Assembly (NCBI RefSeq): GCF_947179515.1 | Contig: NC_067482.1 | Coordinates: 73,199,811 to 73,263,810 of the forward strand | Direction: 5' to 3' | From: Apodemus sylvaticus | Lineage: Eukaryota > Chordata > Mammalia > Rodentia > Muridae | Length of the DNA stretch: 64,000 nt | In this document: piece after piece, positions 10,701 to 21,310 of the stretch | Layout: every line of letters begins with the position of its first letter | Position numbering within the stretch: the stretch's first letter is position 1 | Notes under the pieces: generated by a model | Databases searched by the model: none | Told to the model about the DNA's origin: nothing | What the model saw: only the letters and a program-made list of their open reading frames with translations | Position numbers and translations under genes: made by a program

Positions 10701-11692
10701 TGTAGGCAAAACTCAAAGGCTGGGAGAACAATATTAACGTCTCCTCTCCTCTCCTTTGAACAAGACCTCAGGGTCTAATCTGGCTGCTACAGCTCCAGTC
10801 ATCACGCCCACATTCCTGAAAGCAGGAAAGAATAACAAAAGGGGAAAGACACATTCCTTCCCTTGAAGTCATACATCCCGTTGATCAGGATTAGGTGGTA
10901 AACTCCTTGTTTCAAGAGAAATCAGATAGGAAGTCTTCTTTGTGTCTAACCAGCGCTGTGGCCAGCGAGGAAACTGGAAGGAGGGGAGCAGGTTAGTGTG
11001 GGGAGGGTTTGCCACCCACACCTAGAGTGTGATCTCACTGGTGTGACCACTTAGGACTTTAAAGCATTTAAGAGAATTGCTTTAAGCAATTGAAGGGAAT
11101 TGCTAAGGAAATAGAGTCCAGGTGGCTCTTGGGAGTGGTGAGGATGAAGAAACCAGGCCAATGGGGGAGGGGATCCCACACTGCTGCTCCATACCTTGGC
11201 TGCCTTCTGCTTTCAAAGGAATTAGTCATTTCAGGCCAGGGCTGAGCCTAGATCTCCTCTCCTCATCCTTGTTCTTAGATCTTTGTGAGGGCCCAGCAAC
11301 CCTGGCTAGCACCTGCTCCCCAGTCACTCTGGGACTGAGAGGACAAAGTATTGTTGGGATTTGAGCCGTCCCTCCCAAACTTGCCCGGCCCTTTCACATT
11401 TCCTGTAACAGGGTGGGGAATTGAAGGGAGCTTTTCCAGAAGCACCTCACTATTGTGGAGATTGGTTAGAAAGGCAAACCAGGTGGTTCTTCCTCACTGT
11501 ACACTAGTCCTCCCTTTCTCCACATTCGCACGTGACATGTAGATTCCAGGGCCAGGTTCTTGCATTGGTGACTCTCCAAATAACCTTTAGATGTTCCTAA
11601 GCTGCTCAGTCTCAGACGTTTTGTTATTGCAACACCATCTGATAAAGACAGCCGGGATTCTCCGGTACACAGTGAGCTATAAACAGTGAAAA
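10701..11692. other. Unique non-coding stretch
   Basis: No recognisable repeat. CTCCTCTCCTCTCCTTT at about 10741 is a short pyrimidine tract. Confidence 0.4.
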
Positions 11693-11833
11693 CATCAGTC
11701 GAGGGAAGGACCTGAGTATCTGTGACAGTCATTGGAACCCACGCTGGTCTGGCCCATCAGTCTTGGTAGCAGCGTAGAGCAGCTTAGAGCAGGGAAAGCA
11801 CACGCAGGGCCTGGTGTGGAGTAAGGACACCAT
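11693..11833 (+). repeat. Copy 1 of an unclassified direct repeat
   Basis: CATCAGTCGAGGGAAGGACC, TGAGTATC, GTGACAG, TCTGGCCCATC and GACACCAT recur in the same order at 12742-12861. The copies are diverged with small indels. Outside these limits the flanks do not match. Confidence 0.7.
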
Positions 11834-11984
11834 GCAGTGCCCAAATGTGATGCTGTTCCACGGAATCCGTGCTTCATGGATGCATTCCGCCCGTGGGAAG
11901 GCTTGGAGCACACGTGGGATGGCTGGGGAGCATGAACAATTGTCATTACATGATGTCTCCATGGGGCTGGTCCCCATTCTGTTA

Positions 11985-12110
11985 GCAAGTATCCATCTAT
12001 CCCTCATGAGTGCCAGGCACTGCCTTGGCACCCTGGAGTCCCTCGCAAAAAGACAAGAGTCTGTGCTCTGTAAGGAAGCCAGACCTGAAATAATTCATCC
12101 CACGCCTAAT
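11985..12110 (-). repeat. L2 LINE 3' remnant
   Basis: ATCCATCTATCCCTCATGAG, then TGCCAGGCACTGCCTTGGCA and CTCGCAAAAAGACAAGAGTC, resemble the reversed L2 3' end (gtgccaggcactgttctagg, then acaaagtccctgccc). Old and diverged. Confidence 0.4.
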
Positions 12111-12741
12111 GAGTTCGGATTGGGAACCAGGCCAGGACACTGAGCTTAGCCTTGGTGAACCCAGGAGCAGCTGTCAGGAGGGGAATCCTCAGCGACAGGC
12201 TGGAGTCAAGCCAGATCAGGGCAGGGAACAAGTCTCTTGCCCCTAAAGGCATAATTCAGGGTTGCTGGGTAGAGGCAGAATGAAGAGGATCCAAAGTGCT
12301 GGATGAGGCCCACACTCATCCTCAACAGGCCTCTACCCTGGGCTCCAGAGCTGGGCCAGGGCCAAACTGACTGGAGCAGGCTAGGCCTTGGCAGGTATCT
12401 GTGGGCTGAGCTTGGGTAGGGCTGCCTCAGTGCCTCCTTGACCACTCCTGGCAGTTCCTTTGTGTGGCAGCCCTGTCCCCCATGCTGAGCTCTTGTCATT
12501 TTTGTTCCTGCGGAGGCTGACTTGCAAAAGCCAGTGCATTGTTCCCTGGCAGGGGGAACCAGGGTGGGCGCCATGGAAATCCAGATCCTCAGGACTCCAT
12601 ATCCCAAGATGAAAAGAATATTGCTCTGTCGACACCCATGGTGTGCCAGCATCCCAGGTCCTCACCAAGTCAGGCTTAATGAATAGGGAACATCCATGGG
12701 GGAGCCTAAGGCTTCAAGCATGGTGAGGTCCTAAGAGAAGG
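12111..12741. other. Unique non-coding stretch
   Basis: No repeat recognised. A 148-codon minus frame (12206-12652) shows no domain. Confidence 0.35.
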
Positions 12742-12861
12742 CATCAGAGGAGGGAAGGACCTGAGTATCAGTGACAGTTGGCACCCACACTGTCTGGCCC
12801 ATCGACCTTGAGTGGCAGAAACAGGGAAGCACAAGCTATGCCTTGTCCAGGGTGACACCAT
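12742..12861 (+). repeat. Copy 2 of an unclassified direct repeat
   Basis: Matches 11693-11833: GAGGGAAGGACCTGAGTATC is identical in both copies, followed by GTGACAGT, TGTCTGGCCCATC and GACACCAT. Copy 2 is about 20 bp shorter. Spacing start to start is about 1.05 kb. Confidence 0.7.
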
Positions 12862-13584
12862 AGTAGGGAACTACAAAACACATGAGAAATCCCTTAGAGC
12901 CCCCATAGAAGCCAAGTGATCAGCCAGCAGCAGTGGCTTGATACACCACTGCCACCAACCCTGCCAAAGTGACCCCAAGGAAAGGCCCTCCTCCCTGGCC
13001 AGTTGGGGGACTTAATTTGTGTTCCCAGGGAATGCTGAAGGATATCATCAAATCTCCCCTGAGGTTTCTCAGATAATTTAAAGTAAATCCTCTTACCATT
13101 TCATGGGAATTTTCTTAGCATGATTAGTGCACAATTCTCTGGAAGTTGAGGGGATGTTCCATGTGTGAATTCTATATAAGAACTCACTGGGTTTCACATG
13201 GCAACTCAGGGAGGTCTTCATGGAAATCCATTGGGAATTCCACAAGTTATTCTATGAACTTTCCAGAAGACTTGTGGAAAGGGTCCATGAGAAATACACA
13301 GATGATGCAGACAGAAAGCAGAGCTGGGCTTCTGGGAGGGCTTGGGATATCCCAGATTCCTCTGTGCAGCTCCATGCAAATTGTTCAGGAATGTCGTGGG
13401 AGGTCTTTGGAAGTGCAAAAGAATTTTAACAGCACCCAGGGCGGGGTTTTCTGTGGGAGTCACTCTTGTCTTCCCCCTGTAGCTACAGATCTCAGATGCT
13501 AATCAAGGTTTTAGAGGCTCCCAAGAAAAATGGTGCCTTAAGTGTCTTTTTCTTTGTCTCCTTTACTTTAAAACTTTTTCTTCA
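12862..13584. other. Unique non-coding stretch
   Basis: No recognisable repeat. Overlapping 69-118-codon frames at 13146-13502 have no domain. Confidence 0.35.
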
Positions 13585-13705
13585 AAGAAAGAAAGGAAGG
13601 AAGGAAGGAAGGAAGGAAGGAAGGAAGGAAGGATGGAAAGAAGGAAGGAAAGAAGGAAGGGGAGGGAAAAGGGGGAAAAAAGAAGGAAAAAATGAAACAG
13701 AAAAG
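13585..13705. repeat. (GGAA)n microsatellite
   Basis: About 45 bp of near-perfect GGAA units, then degraded GGAA/GAAA and GGGGAAAA purines. The Lys/Gly/Arg-rich frame is an artefact. Confidence 0.96.
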
Positions 13706-14038
13706 ACAAGGCAAGGATCAATTTGTTAGAAATAGCCTGGGCTCCTGCAAAGGGTCTGGGAACCATTACAGCTGACCATGGAAATGCAGGGCGAGGCAGG
13801 GTAATGGAGACTGCTCCACTTGGAAGGAACTGGGTCAATCACATCTCCTCTTGCTCCCTGGGAGTCCAGGGAAGAAAGCGTGTTGTCTAACCATTTCTCA
13901 CATGGCTAGTGTCCTGGTGGGCATACCCTGGTTGGCCTAAGAGTCTCTGATTCAAATTCCTGTTCTAATAATCTCTGTATCTGTTTCCCCTTTTGTCAAG
14001 TTAGGATGAGGAGACCCCCGTGGACAGCTGGCGTTTCT

Positions 14039-14291
14039 GGTGATAGTGAAGGTGGTCATAATGGTGGTGATGATCATAGAGATACTGGTAGGGATGGTTG
14101 CAGGAATGACCATGGTAGTGGTGACACTGGTGATGCTGTTGTTATAGATGGTGATGATGATAGTAATGGCGGAGGGGACTGTGGTGGAGGTGACAGTGGT
14201 GGTGGTATTGATAGAGGTTGTGACTGTGGTGGTAATGGTAGTAGTGGTGATGGTGGTGGTGGTAGTGGTGATAGTGGTGATAGTAGTGGTT
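14039..14291. repeat. Degenerate (GGT/GAT)n triplet tract
   Basis: About 250 bp of GGT, GAT and AGT triplets. A 95-codon Gly/Asp-rich frame and a Pro/Ser/Leu-rich reverse frame are open only because the period is three. Confidence 0.9.
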
Positions 14292-14487
14292 GAGAAATGG
14301 TAACAGTCATCCCTGAACCCTTATCCATATATTCTCTCAAGTTGTGCTAAGTAAGCTCTTTTTAACCTTGGTGACAGTACTTCAGTTAAGAACTACAGTG
14401 ATCTACTCTGTTATAGCTGCTGAAGTAGAAGGCCATGAGATCTGACCAAAGTCCCAAGGCTGACAACAGTACACTCAGCCTCATATC

Positions 14488-14868
14488 TGCCTTAGGGTTT
14501 CTATTCCTGCATAAAACATGATGACCAAGAAGCAAGTTGGAGAGGAAAGGGTTTATTCAGCTTATACTTCCACACTGCTGTTCATCACCAAAGGAAGTCA
14601 GGGTTGGAACTCAAGCAGGTCAGGAAGCAGGAGCTGATGCAGAGGCCATGGAGGGATGTTATTTATTGACTTGCTTCCTCTGGCTTGCTCAGCTTGCTTT
14701 CTTATAGAAGCTCAGGGATGGCCCCACCCACAAGGGGCCCTCCCCCCTTGATCACCAACCTAGAAAAATGCCCCACAGCTGGATCTCATGGAGGCACTTC
14801 CCCAACTGAATGAAGTCCTGTGATAACTCCAGCCTGTGTCAAGTTGACACACAAAACCAGCCAATACA
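14488..14868 (-). repeat. MaLR-type solo LTR (ORR1/MT group)
   Basis: On the minus strand it starts TGTATTGGCTGGTTTTGTGT, carries GTGTCAACTTGACAC, CATGAGATCCAGC and GGGTGGGGCCATCC, and ends GAAACCCTAAGGCA. It is the same family as 45627-46005, in opposite orientation. The flanks ATATC (14483-14487) and CTATC (14869-14873) look like a 5-bp target-site duplication with one change. Confidence 0.85.
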
Positions 14869-15387
14869 CTATCCACGTCCCCAATTCCAACCTTCTCTTA
14901 GGCTCCAAACTCCTCTGTTACTTCTGCCACTTGACACCCTAATCTTTAGACTCCAGAAAAGTTTCTGCGATATGCCATGCAAAGGCCCCTGTGGTGAGGA
15001 AGCCTTCTTGGGTCTCTCCCCGTATGAACTCCCACTTCTGCGTCTCTCTCCTCTCTCCTTCCCACCCCTTGCTCCCCTAGTCCACTGTGGTCTGCTCCTT
15101 CACTTGCTCATCCTGCCCCAGGGCACCCTCCCTCACCCACATGGTCCTCTGGTACATACAGGCAGGTGAACTTCCTACAAATCCTCTGGACTCACTGCTT
15201 ATGCTCAGAAGCTTCCAGTGACTCCTGCTAGTTCCTAGCAGAGGAAGCGTAGCTGCCCCAGTGTCCCGGTGTGTCACTAGGGCACCGCGGAGCTTCCTGC
15301 TCGCTCCTCTCTCATGATGCCTCCTTCACACGCTGAGCTAAATTCCCTCTGTGTGCTTTACTCCTGACAATCCTGTGCTGAAAACGC
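14869..15387. other. Unique, pyrimidine-leaning stretch
   Basis: No repeat family identified. The 119-codon Leu/Pro-rich plus frame (14810-15169) starts inside the LTR and follows the C/T bias. Confidence 0.4.
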
Positions 15388-15596
15388 CTCCCTCCTTCTC
15401 CCCCCTCTTTGCCTTTCCCTCCTCCCTCCTCTCTCCTTCCCTTTCCACCTCTTCCCTTTCTTCCTTCTCTTCCGCCCTCCCCCTCCTTCCCTTCCTCTTC
15501 CTTTCTCCCTCTTCCCTCCTTTTCCTTCCCCTGTTCCCTTCTTCTACTCCTCCCCCCTCCTCCTTCCCTTTCCACCTTCCTCCCCCTCCTTTCTAG
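15388..15596. repeat. Polypyrimidine tract (CCTTCC-type)
   Basis: About 210 bp nearly all C and T on the plus strand. The Ser/Pro/Leu/Phe-rich and Gly/Glu/Arg-rich frames are artefacts. Confidence 0.93.
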
Positions 15597-15637
15597 CAGA
15601 GGAAGATGAATGCTTGAGCCCCTTGGTTCATTGCTAT

Positions 15638-15782
15638 GAGACTTCTCTCCTCCTCTTCCTCCTCCCTCCTCCTCTTATTCTCTCCTCCTATTCCTCCCTC
15701 CTCCTCTTCCCTCCTCCTTCTATTCCTCCCTCTCTCCTCCATCTTCTTCCTCTCCTACTACTCTTTCTTCCTCCCATCTTAA
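15638..15782. repeat. (TCC)n polypyrimidine tract
   Basis: CTCCTCTTCCTCC-type repeats, separated from the previous tract by about 40 bp of ordinary sequence. Confidence 0.93.
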
Positions 15783-16291
15783 ATATTGAGACTTCCTAGA
15801 CCACTCCACTCTGCATTCTAGAATATTCAAACACTGATGTCACAAAGCAATGAGGCATTTCCCTCCACTAAATGGACTGGGTGAGCTGGGTGTGTGAGAA
15901 ATATCTGTAACCATGGCACTTAGGTTGCTGCAGGCAGCAGTGGCCTAAGGGGTGTGTGGCCATAATCTTATATGAAGATGAATATATATACTGGGGAGAG
16001 AGAGGGGTCCTGCTAGAGACAGGATTTAGGGCTACATATTAAGATCTAAGATCTTATATTTTTGGTTGTGAGCCTAGCTTTTAACAGCTGAGCCCTCTCT
16101 CAGGGCCTGTAAGATCTTATCTTAAAGGTGGGGGGGGGAGATGAAAGGGTGGGGAGCAACTACAAACTGCAAACTGACAATGGACTGGGTGAACCACTTG
16201 AGGCAAGGAACCCAGGACAGAGCTACTTAGCCCTGCTTCGGCCTCTGACCAGATGCACCACTGAAATCAATTTCATTTTGTGGAAAGGTGG
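15783..16291. other. Mostly unique; possible SINE scrap
   Basis: TTTGGTTGTGAGCCTAGC and ACAGCTGAGCCCTCTCTC (about 16060-16100) look like scraps of a reversed SINE, too short to classify. A G-run lies at 16130-16138. Confidence 0.3.
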
Positions 16292-16470
16292 GACAGGACT
16301 GGAGAGACAGCTCTGCAGCTGAGAGCACTTGTTCTTCTCCCAGAGGACCCAAGTTCGTTCCCAACACCCAAATCAGATGGCTTACAACTGCCTGTAACTC
16401 CAGCGCCAAGGGATCTGATTTCTTCTTCTGGCTTCCTCAATCCCTCAAATGCAAATGTAAGTGGCATATA
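16292..16470 (+). repeat. B2-type SINE
   Basis: ACTGGAGAGACAGCTCTGCA, GAGAGCACTTGTTCTTCTC, AGAGGACCCAAGTTCG and GGCTTACAACTGCCTGTAAC follow B2, including the A and B box region of its tRNA-like head. Diverged. Confidence 0.85.
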
Positions 16471-17957
16471 CTAGCCTGCAGGTCGACCAGAAGTCCCTTG
16501 CTATGTAGGTGGTACCTTAAAGTCTTTCTGCCTCTATAGGGGGAAGGAAAGTGTTGTCACCATCATGTGTGCTGCACATCTGGAAAGGGGCTTGGCTTTT
16601 TAATTCCTATGTTAAGAAATCCAGACAGAAGTATTTCTAAATAGAATGAACAAGTGTTGGAGAGTCTGAGCTCTCCATTTTTAGGCCATTGGACCATGTA
16701 TGTCACTTTGAGTTTCTCCCACATCCCATTCCCCTGAAGGCTGGCTCACTGAGGGAACTGACAAATGTCAGTGAGCAGTGGGGCTATGCTGTCTTATGCT
16801 TCTCAGATCCTTATGTCTCTGCTGTTATCATTAAGTCTTCTTCATGCTTCTGGCTCCCTGCTTGCCTCCAAAGAGCTGTGGAGCAGGGGAGGAGTCAACC
16901 AACAAAAGAGAAAAAGTCGATATTGTCCTTTTAGGGATTTGAAGAATCTAGCTACTGTACCCAGGTGAGGGCAAAGAGGACTTACTTTTCTATGACTCAA
17001 GAATCTTAGAAATTGCTAGAATGGGATCTGGTACTCCTGATCAAGCAACCCCCCCATCAGCACCCTCTCCCCACATTGTGATTTTTTTTTAAAAAGAAGG
17101 AATAAAACCCAGCAAACTTGAGGAAAAGAGGACTGGCAATCAGTTCAATCTATCTGGAGATCATGGCCACACACCCCTTGAGCCAATGACACCTGCAGGA
17201 GGCTAGAAAAGAGCTCAAAACTGGAGTGCTCTTAGACCAGCGAAGGAAGTGTCTCTTTCACAGTTGGGACAAAAAACAAAACAAACAAACAACAACAAAA
17301 ACCTGCTCTTAAAGTAGAGTGCAAGAGGAAGCAGGCACAGGGTTGGAGGGAAGAACACCAGACCTTAACTTTCCAAGTGGGATGTGTTAATAGGGCTGCT
17401 TCAAATGAAGGTATATGGAGCCCTGGCTCTTCTTAGCCATACCCAGTCCATCTCCCCAAGGCCATCAGTTTGGTTGAAGGGTCCTTAGGGAAACTTTACC
17501 ATGATTATTGTTTCTAGACCCAGAATTTCCAAGTCATTCCATCCGTGACTTGGATCTCATCTCATGAGCTCTGTAAATCTTAGCTGTTTTCATTGTTGTC
17601 TGTCAGCTAAAGGGGAAGGGAAAAAGATGCCAACAGGATTTTAGCCTCTCATCAGATGTGTCTGCAAGTTAGAAGGAGCAACCCCAGAGCTTGAGCAGGC
17701 CTGGAAGAGTTGGTGCTTGCAGCAACCAGGGTGGAAAAACCTCAGTAGAAGTCTGGCAGAGAATGCAGAGAGAGGTATTTATTGCCGCAGGAAGAGGTAA
17801 AATTAGCCCCAGACTAAAGGCTGTCTTGATACCATCTCACAAAGATTTAAAACAAAACTCAGAAGGAACAAATGGTTTCCAAATTTTACCTAATTGCTTT
17901 GCAGAAAAAAAAAATAATAACAACAGAACTCAAGCATACTTGTAGAGTGTTATTACA
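16471..17957. other. Unique non-coding stretch
   Basis: About 1.5 kb with no recognised element except short A-rich stretches at 17085-17100 and 17275-17310 (AAAC/CAAC). Confidence 0.4.
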
Positions 17958-18053
17958 GTCTATGCTGTAGCACCCTGAACATAGCTCATCTCAGAAGTTA
18001 AGCAGTGTTGGACCTGCTTAATACTTGAGTGGGAGAAAATGACCAGGAGTAGG
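17958..18053 (+). pseudogene. 5S rRNA-derived pseudogene
   Basis: GTCTATGCTGTAGCACCCTG corresponds to the 5S rRNA 5' end (vertebrate 5S starts GTCTACGGCC and has ACCACCCTGAA). GAAGTTAAGCAGTGTTGGAC aligns with internal box A (GAAGCTAAGCAGGGTCGG). TTAATACTTGAGTGGGAGA aligns with the box C region (TTAGTACTTGGATGGGAGA). About 10-12 bases after CTCATC are deleted and the last ~20 bases are degraded, so it cannot be a functional 5S gene. The promoter boxes carry several substitutions. The match is from memory of the 5S sequence, not an alignment run. Confidence 0.85.
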
Positions 18054-18165
18054 GAATGACTGGAGGGGGCTTAAAAAGAGAGAAAGGGGGGTTTAGGGAG
18101 TGTGGCACTGGGGTGTGGGGCAAGGGGGTGCTTAGGCAGGCCCATGCCCAGGCACCTCTTCCCCC

Positions 18166-18231
18166 TGAGGGACCACACACACACAGACACGGTATAGAAT
18201 AATTTATTCAGGGCAGAGGATGGGAGTTAGA

Positions 18232-18271
<40 letters not shown>

Positions 18272-18483
18272 AAGTGGAGGAGTGGAGGCCGGCCATGACC
18301 ACGTGGAGAGAGGGGGAGGGGAGGAGAGCCCAAGGGGCAGAGAAGTGGGAGTGTGATGAGAAAGAGTGATGACAGAGAGGAGGGGCAAGTAGCCACTTTT
18401 ATAGTGGGCCAGGTCTATTGGGGCGGGGCATACCTGACTATTGCCAGGTAATTGTGGGGTGGAGCTTAGACAGAATACCAACA
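18166..18483 (-). repeat. ERV-type LTR, family uncertain
   Basis: On the minus strand it runs from TGTTGGTATTCTGTC (18483 end) through a TATA-like CTATAAAAG (18396-18404) to an AATAAA signal (18203-18208), ending near CCCTCA at 18166. A GA microsatellite (18232-18266) lies between TATA and poly(A) signal. This U3-R-U5 order is that of a retroviral-type LTR, probably class II. Boundaries are approximate and no target duplication is evident. Confidence 0.55.
18232..18266. repeat. (GA)n microsatellite
   Basis: Nearly uninterrupted GA run, inside the LTR-like element at 18166-18483. Confidence 0.95.
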
Positions 18484-18679
18484 ATGACACAGCTAGAAAA
18501 ATAGTCACCAGAAACAACAGAACAACAAGCACAACATGGCACGGATGATAGAGGAAAGAGATAAGAACCTCTGTGAGAACATCCCAGGGAAAGGACACGA
18601 AGCTGCTGAGGTGGAAACTTGGAGGCAGAATGAGAACCTAAAGTCTGAATTTGAAAGAATGACAAGATGTCTGACAGAA

Positions 18680-18885
18680 AACCAAACAAAAGTAACATTA
18701 ACAGCAGCTTAGAAACAAACAAAAGTAACATTAACAGCAGCTTAGAAACAAACAAAAGTAACATTAACAGCAGCTTAGAAACTAACAAATGTAATTTTAA
18801 TAGCAGTTTAGAAACTAACAAACAAAAGTAACTTTAACAGCAGTTTAGAAACTAGTAAACAAAAGTAACTTTAACAGCAATTTAG
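18680..18885. repeat. Six-unit 33/37-bp minisatellite
   Basis: Units end at 18712, 18745, 18778, 18811, 18848 and 18885. The first four are 33 bp and the last two 37 bp, built on AAACAAACAAAAGTAAC plus TTAACAGCAGCTTAG. The left units are nearly identical and the right ones more diverged. The Leu-rich minus frame (SKLLLMLLLF repeats) arises because 33 is a multiple of three. Confidence 0.96.
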
Positions 18886-19302
18886 AAAATACAGCAGGAA
18901 AACCAAAGGTAACGAGTGTGGAGACATTGTAACAGACTGGCATCCAAAAAGAAAACACTGGTGGAAAGACTGAGAAAGACCACAATCTTCAAAGTACTGT
19001 CTGTGACTGCTTCTAGTATGCAAATGTTTGTGGGCAGATGCTATGTTAATATATGCAGTGACATGCTAATGTATGCTAATATGTGTGTTCAGAAAAGCAG
19101 TGCAGATGGGGAAGAAAAAGTAGCTTTAATTTTTCCAAAACTGAAGATAATCGTAACCCACAAAGTACAAGAAATACGAAGGAAACCTTATCAAAGGACA
19201 TCATAGTGAAGATAACAAGAAACTCTTAAAAGTAGGTTGTAAAAGGAAAACATACCTGTATGGAGAGTAGTATAGTAAAACTTTAAAATTTTATATTTAC
19301 AT
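18886..19302. other. Unassigned stretch right of the minisatellite
   Basis: No gene recognised. ATGCTAATGTATGCTAATAT (about 19062) is a short duplication. The 96-codon plus frame has no domain. It may be degraded ERV internal sequence, but this is not shown. Confidence 0.3.
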
Positions 19303-19500
19303 GGGCTGGAGACTTGGCTCACGTGGTTAAGATCACTTGCTCCTGTTGATTTGGATTCCCAGGACCCATGGTGAGTCCTCACAGCCACCTGTAAGTCCAG
19401 CTTCAGGGGATCAGATCCTCTCTTCTGGCCCGGAAGGTACACCCCCATCCCCCACACTCTCCCAGCCACATACACATACTAAAAAGTAAAATCTTTCCAA
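19303..19500 (+). repeat. B2 SINE
   Basis: GGCTGGAGACTTGGCTCACG, GGTTAAGATCACTTGCTCC, CCCAGGACCCATGGTG and GGGGATCAGATCCTCTCTTC follow B2 in order, with an A-rich AATCTTTCC end. Confidence 0.9.
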
Positions 19501-19895
19501 GGGATTTTTCATAAATTAAAAAATGTACCTAAGCTCAAAATACCAGTAAAGAAACAGAATAGTTATAAATCAATACATGAACTATAATGGGGTAATTAAA
19601 ATAAAAAAGGAAGAGGACAGAAAAGATGAAAAGAACAAGGGAAAAGAATGAAAAACAAATGGAGAGATGGCAGGTTTACAGTGTACGTGACTGGTCTGCA
19701 CTGCAGTTAAAAGGCAGATACAGTCCTGGTGAATTAAAAAGAATTGTCACCATAAAATCCACAGGAAAACACACAAGATGGAGATGGGCCAGGCTGGTCC
19801 TGAGGAGAAGAAAGCCAGGGTGGTTATTTCAACAGCGAGATAGACTTTATAGCAAAGATCCTCACTAAAGAGAGTAGGGATATTAAAATAACAGG

Positions 19896-20095
19896 GGCGG
19901 GTGGACTGGAGAGATGGCTCTGAGTGAAGGGCCCTTTCCTGCTCTTTCCTGGAGCCTGGGTTCAATTCCCAGCACCTGCATGATGACAAACAATCATCTG
20001 TAACTTCAGTTTTGGGAGATCTGATGATTCTGTTCTGACCTTCAAAGGCATCAGGCACAGATGTGTGTAGGCTCACACACAGTTTCTAAATCTCT
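19896..20095 (+). repeat. B2 SINE
   Basis: GGACTGGAGAGATGGCTC, GGTTCAATTCCCAGCACC (B box) and AATCATCTGTAACTTCAG are B2 landmarks. Confidence 0.9.
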
Positions 20096-20141
20096 CTCTA
20101 GTAGACATTTCTAAATGCCATTCCCTGTAACCAAGCATCAC

Positions 20142-20307
20142 TCTTTTTTTGCTTTCTTTTGTTTCGTTTTATTTGAGACATGGTTGGACTATGTAGCCCT
20201 GGCTGTTCTGGAACTCACTCTGTAGACCAGGCTGGCCTCAAACTTACAGAGATCTGCCTCTGCCTCCCAAGTGCTGGGATCAAAGGCACGTGTACCATGC
20301 CAGGCAA
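20142..20307 (-). repeat. B1 SINE, near full length
   Basis: A T-rich tail, then TTTGAGACATGGTTGGACTA, TGTAGCCCTGGCTGTTCTGG, AGACCAGGCTGGCCTCAAAC and CCTCCCAAGTGCTGGGATCA: a complete reversed B1 body. Confidence 0.95.
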
Positions 20308-20574
20308 ACATACTTTATACAACCCAAATCCTTTGAAATACACTGAGATTTAAGACCCAGACTATGATCTAGTTTGCTATATATTTTGTGAGTACTTAAA
20401 AATGTGTAGCTGCTCTTATTGAATGAAATATTCCAGAAAAATCAATTGGGTCAACAGACTATTTAGTCTTTGATGTCCTTGGTAATTTTTGCCCTGCTTG
20501 TCTGACCAGTTACTGATGGTGTTCACGCATGCGGCTAGCTGTACTTTGCAGTTCTGTCAGTTCTGACTGTGGCT

Positions 20575-20822
20575 GGCTTGTCTGTGGTACTGGGAATTGA
20601 CCTTAGAGCCTTACACATGCTAGGCAAGCCCCTCACCACTGAGCCATGCACTCAGCACTCTTGGCCTTTTTAAAATTTTGAGACAGGCTCTCTCTAAGGT
20701 CAACCCTACTGGACCTTAAACTTCAGTAACCCAAGCTGGCCTTGAACTTGTGATCGTCCCACCTCAGCCGACTAAGTAGTTAGAGTTACAAATTTATACC
20801 ACCAGACCTGACTACTCCATAT
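20575..20822 (-). repeat. ID-B1 composite SINE (B4/RSINE1-like)
   Basis: GAGCCTTACACATGCTAGGC and CACTGAGCCATGCACTCAGC are a reversed ID segment. TTTTGAGACAGGCTCTCTCT and AAGCTGGCCTTGAACTTGTG are a reversed B1 segment. The fused order defines the composite family. Confidence 0.85.
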
Positions 20823-20944
20823 GTTTTAAGGCTTTATTGATATCGGTAGATGCTCTATTGATCATGTAAAATTATTATGTCCTTTTAAATAGCCTCTTTG
20901 CTATTTATTAATTCAAATTTTGTTTGGTTTTTGAGACTTGTTCT

Positions 20945-21143
20945 TTTTAGATTTACTTTTATGCATCTGAGTGTTTTGCCTCCATGTATGAATGTGCACC
21001 ACAGGCATCGTTAATGTGTATCAGATGACCTGGATTTGGAGATGATTGTGAGCCACAATGTGGGTACTGGGAACATTCATCTCCCACTGGGTCCTCTGCA
21101 AGACAGGCAAGTGCCCTCAACTGCTGAGCCATCTCTCTAGCCC
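20945..21143 (-). repeat. B2 SINE
   Basis: AGATTTACTTTTATGCATCT, GATGATTGTGAGCCACAATG, GTGGGTACTGGGAACATTC and CAACTGCTGAGCCATCTCTC are reversed B2 landmarks. Confidence 0.9.
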
Positions 21144-21144
21144 C

Positions 21145-21310
21145 TTCTTTTTTGTTTTTGTTTGTTTGTTTGGTTGGTTGGTTTTGTTTGTTTTGAGATA
21201 AGGTCTCTCACTAGGTCCCAGAGCTCAATGATTTTTGCTAGATTAGCTGGTTCTGGGTATTCAAGTCTGGTCCTCCTCATCCTTGAGTATCTGGTACTAC
21301 ATGGATTGAG
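21145..21310 (-). repeat. SINE-like element with (GTTT)n tail, family uncertain
   Basis: A TTTG/GGTT tract precedes TGAGATAAGGTCTCTCACTA and CAGAGCTCAATGATTTTTGC, related to the motif near 1450. It abuts the preceding B2 directly. Confidence 0.45.

Noticed and set aside
14006..14293. Gly/Asp-rich 95-codon frame resembling a low-complexity or Ca-binding protein
   Set aside because: Produced by a degenerate GGT/GAT triplet tract; triplet periodicity keeps the frame open.
18438..18821. Leu-rich minus frame with repeated SKLLLMLLLF, like a membrane protein
   Set aside because: Translation of the 33-bp minisatellite, whose unit length is a multiple of three.
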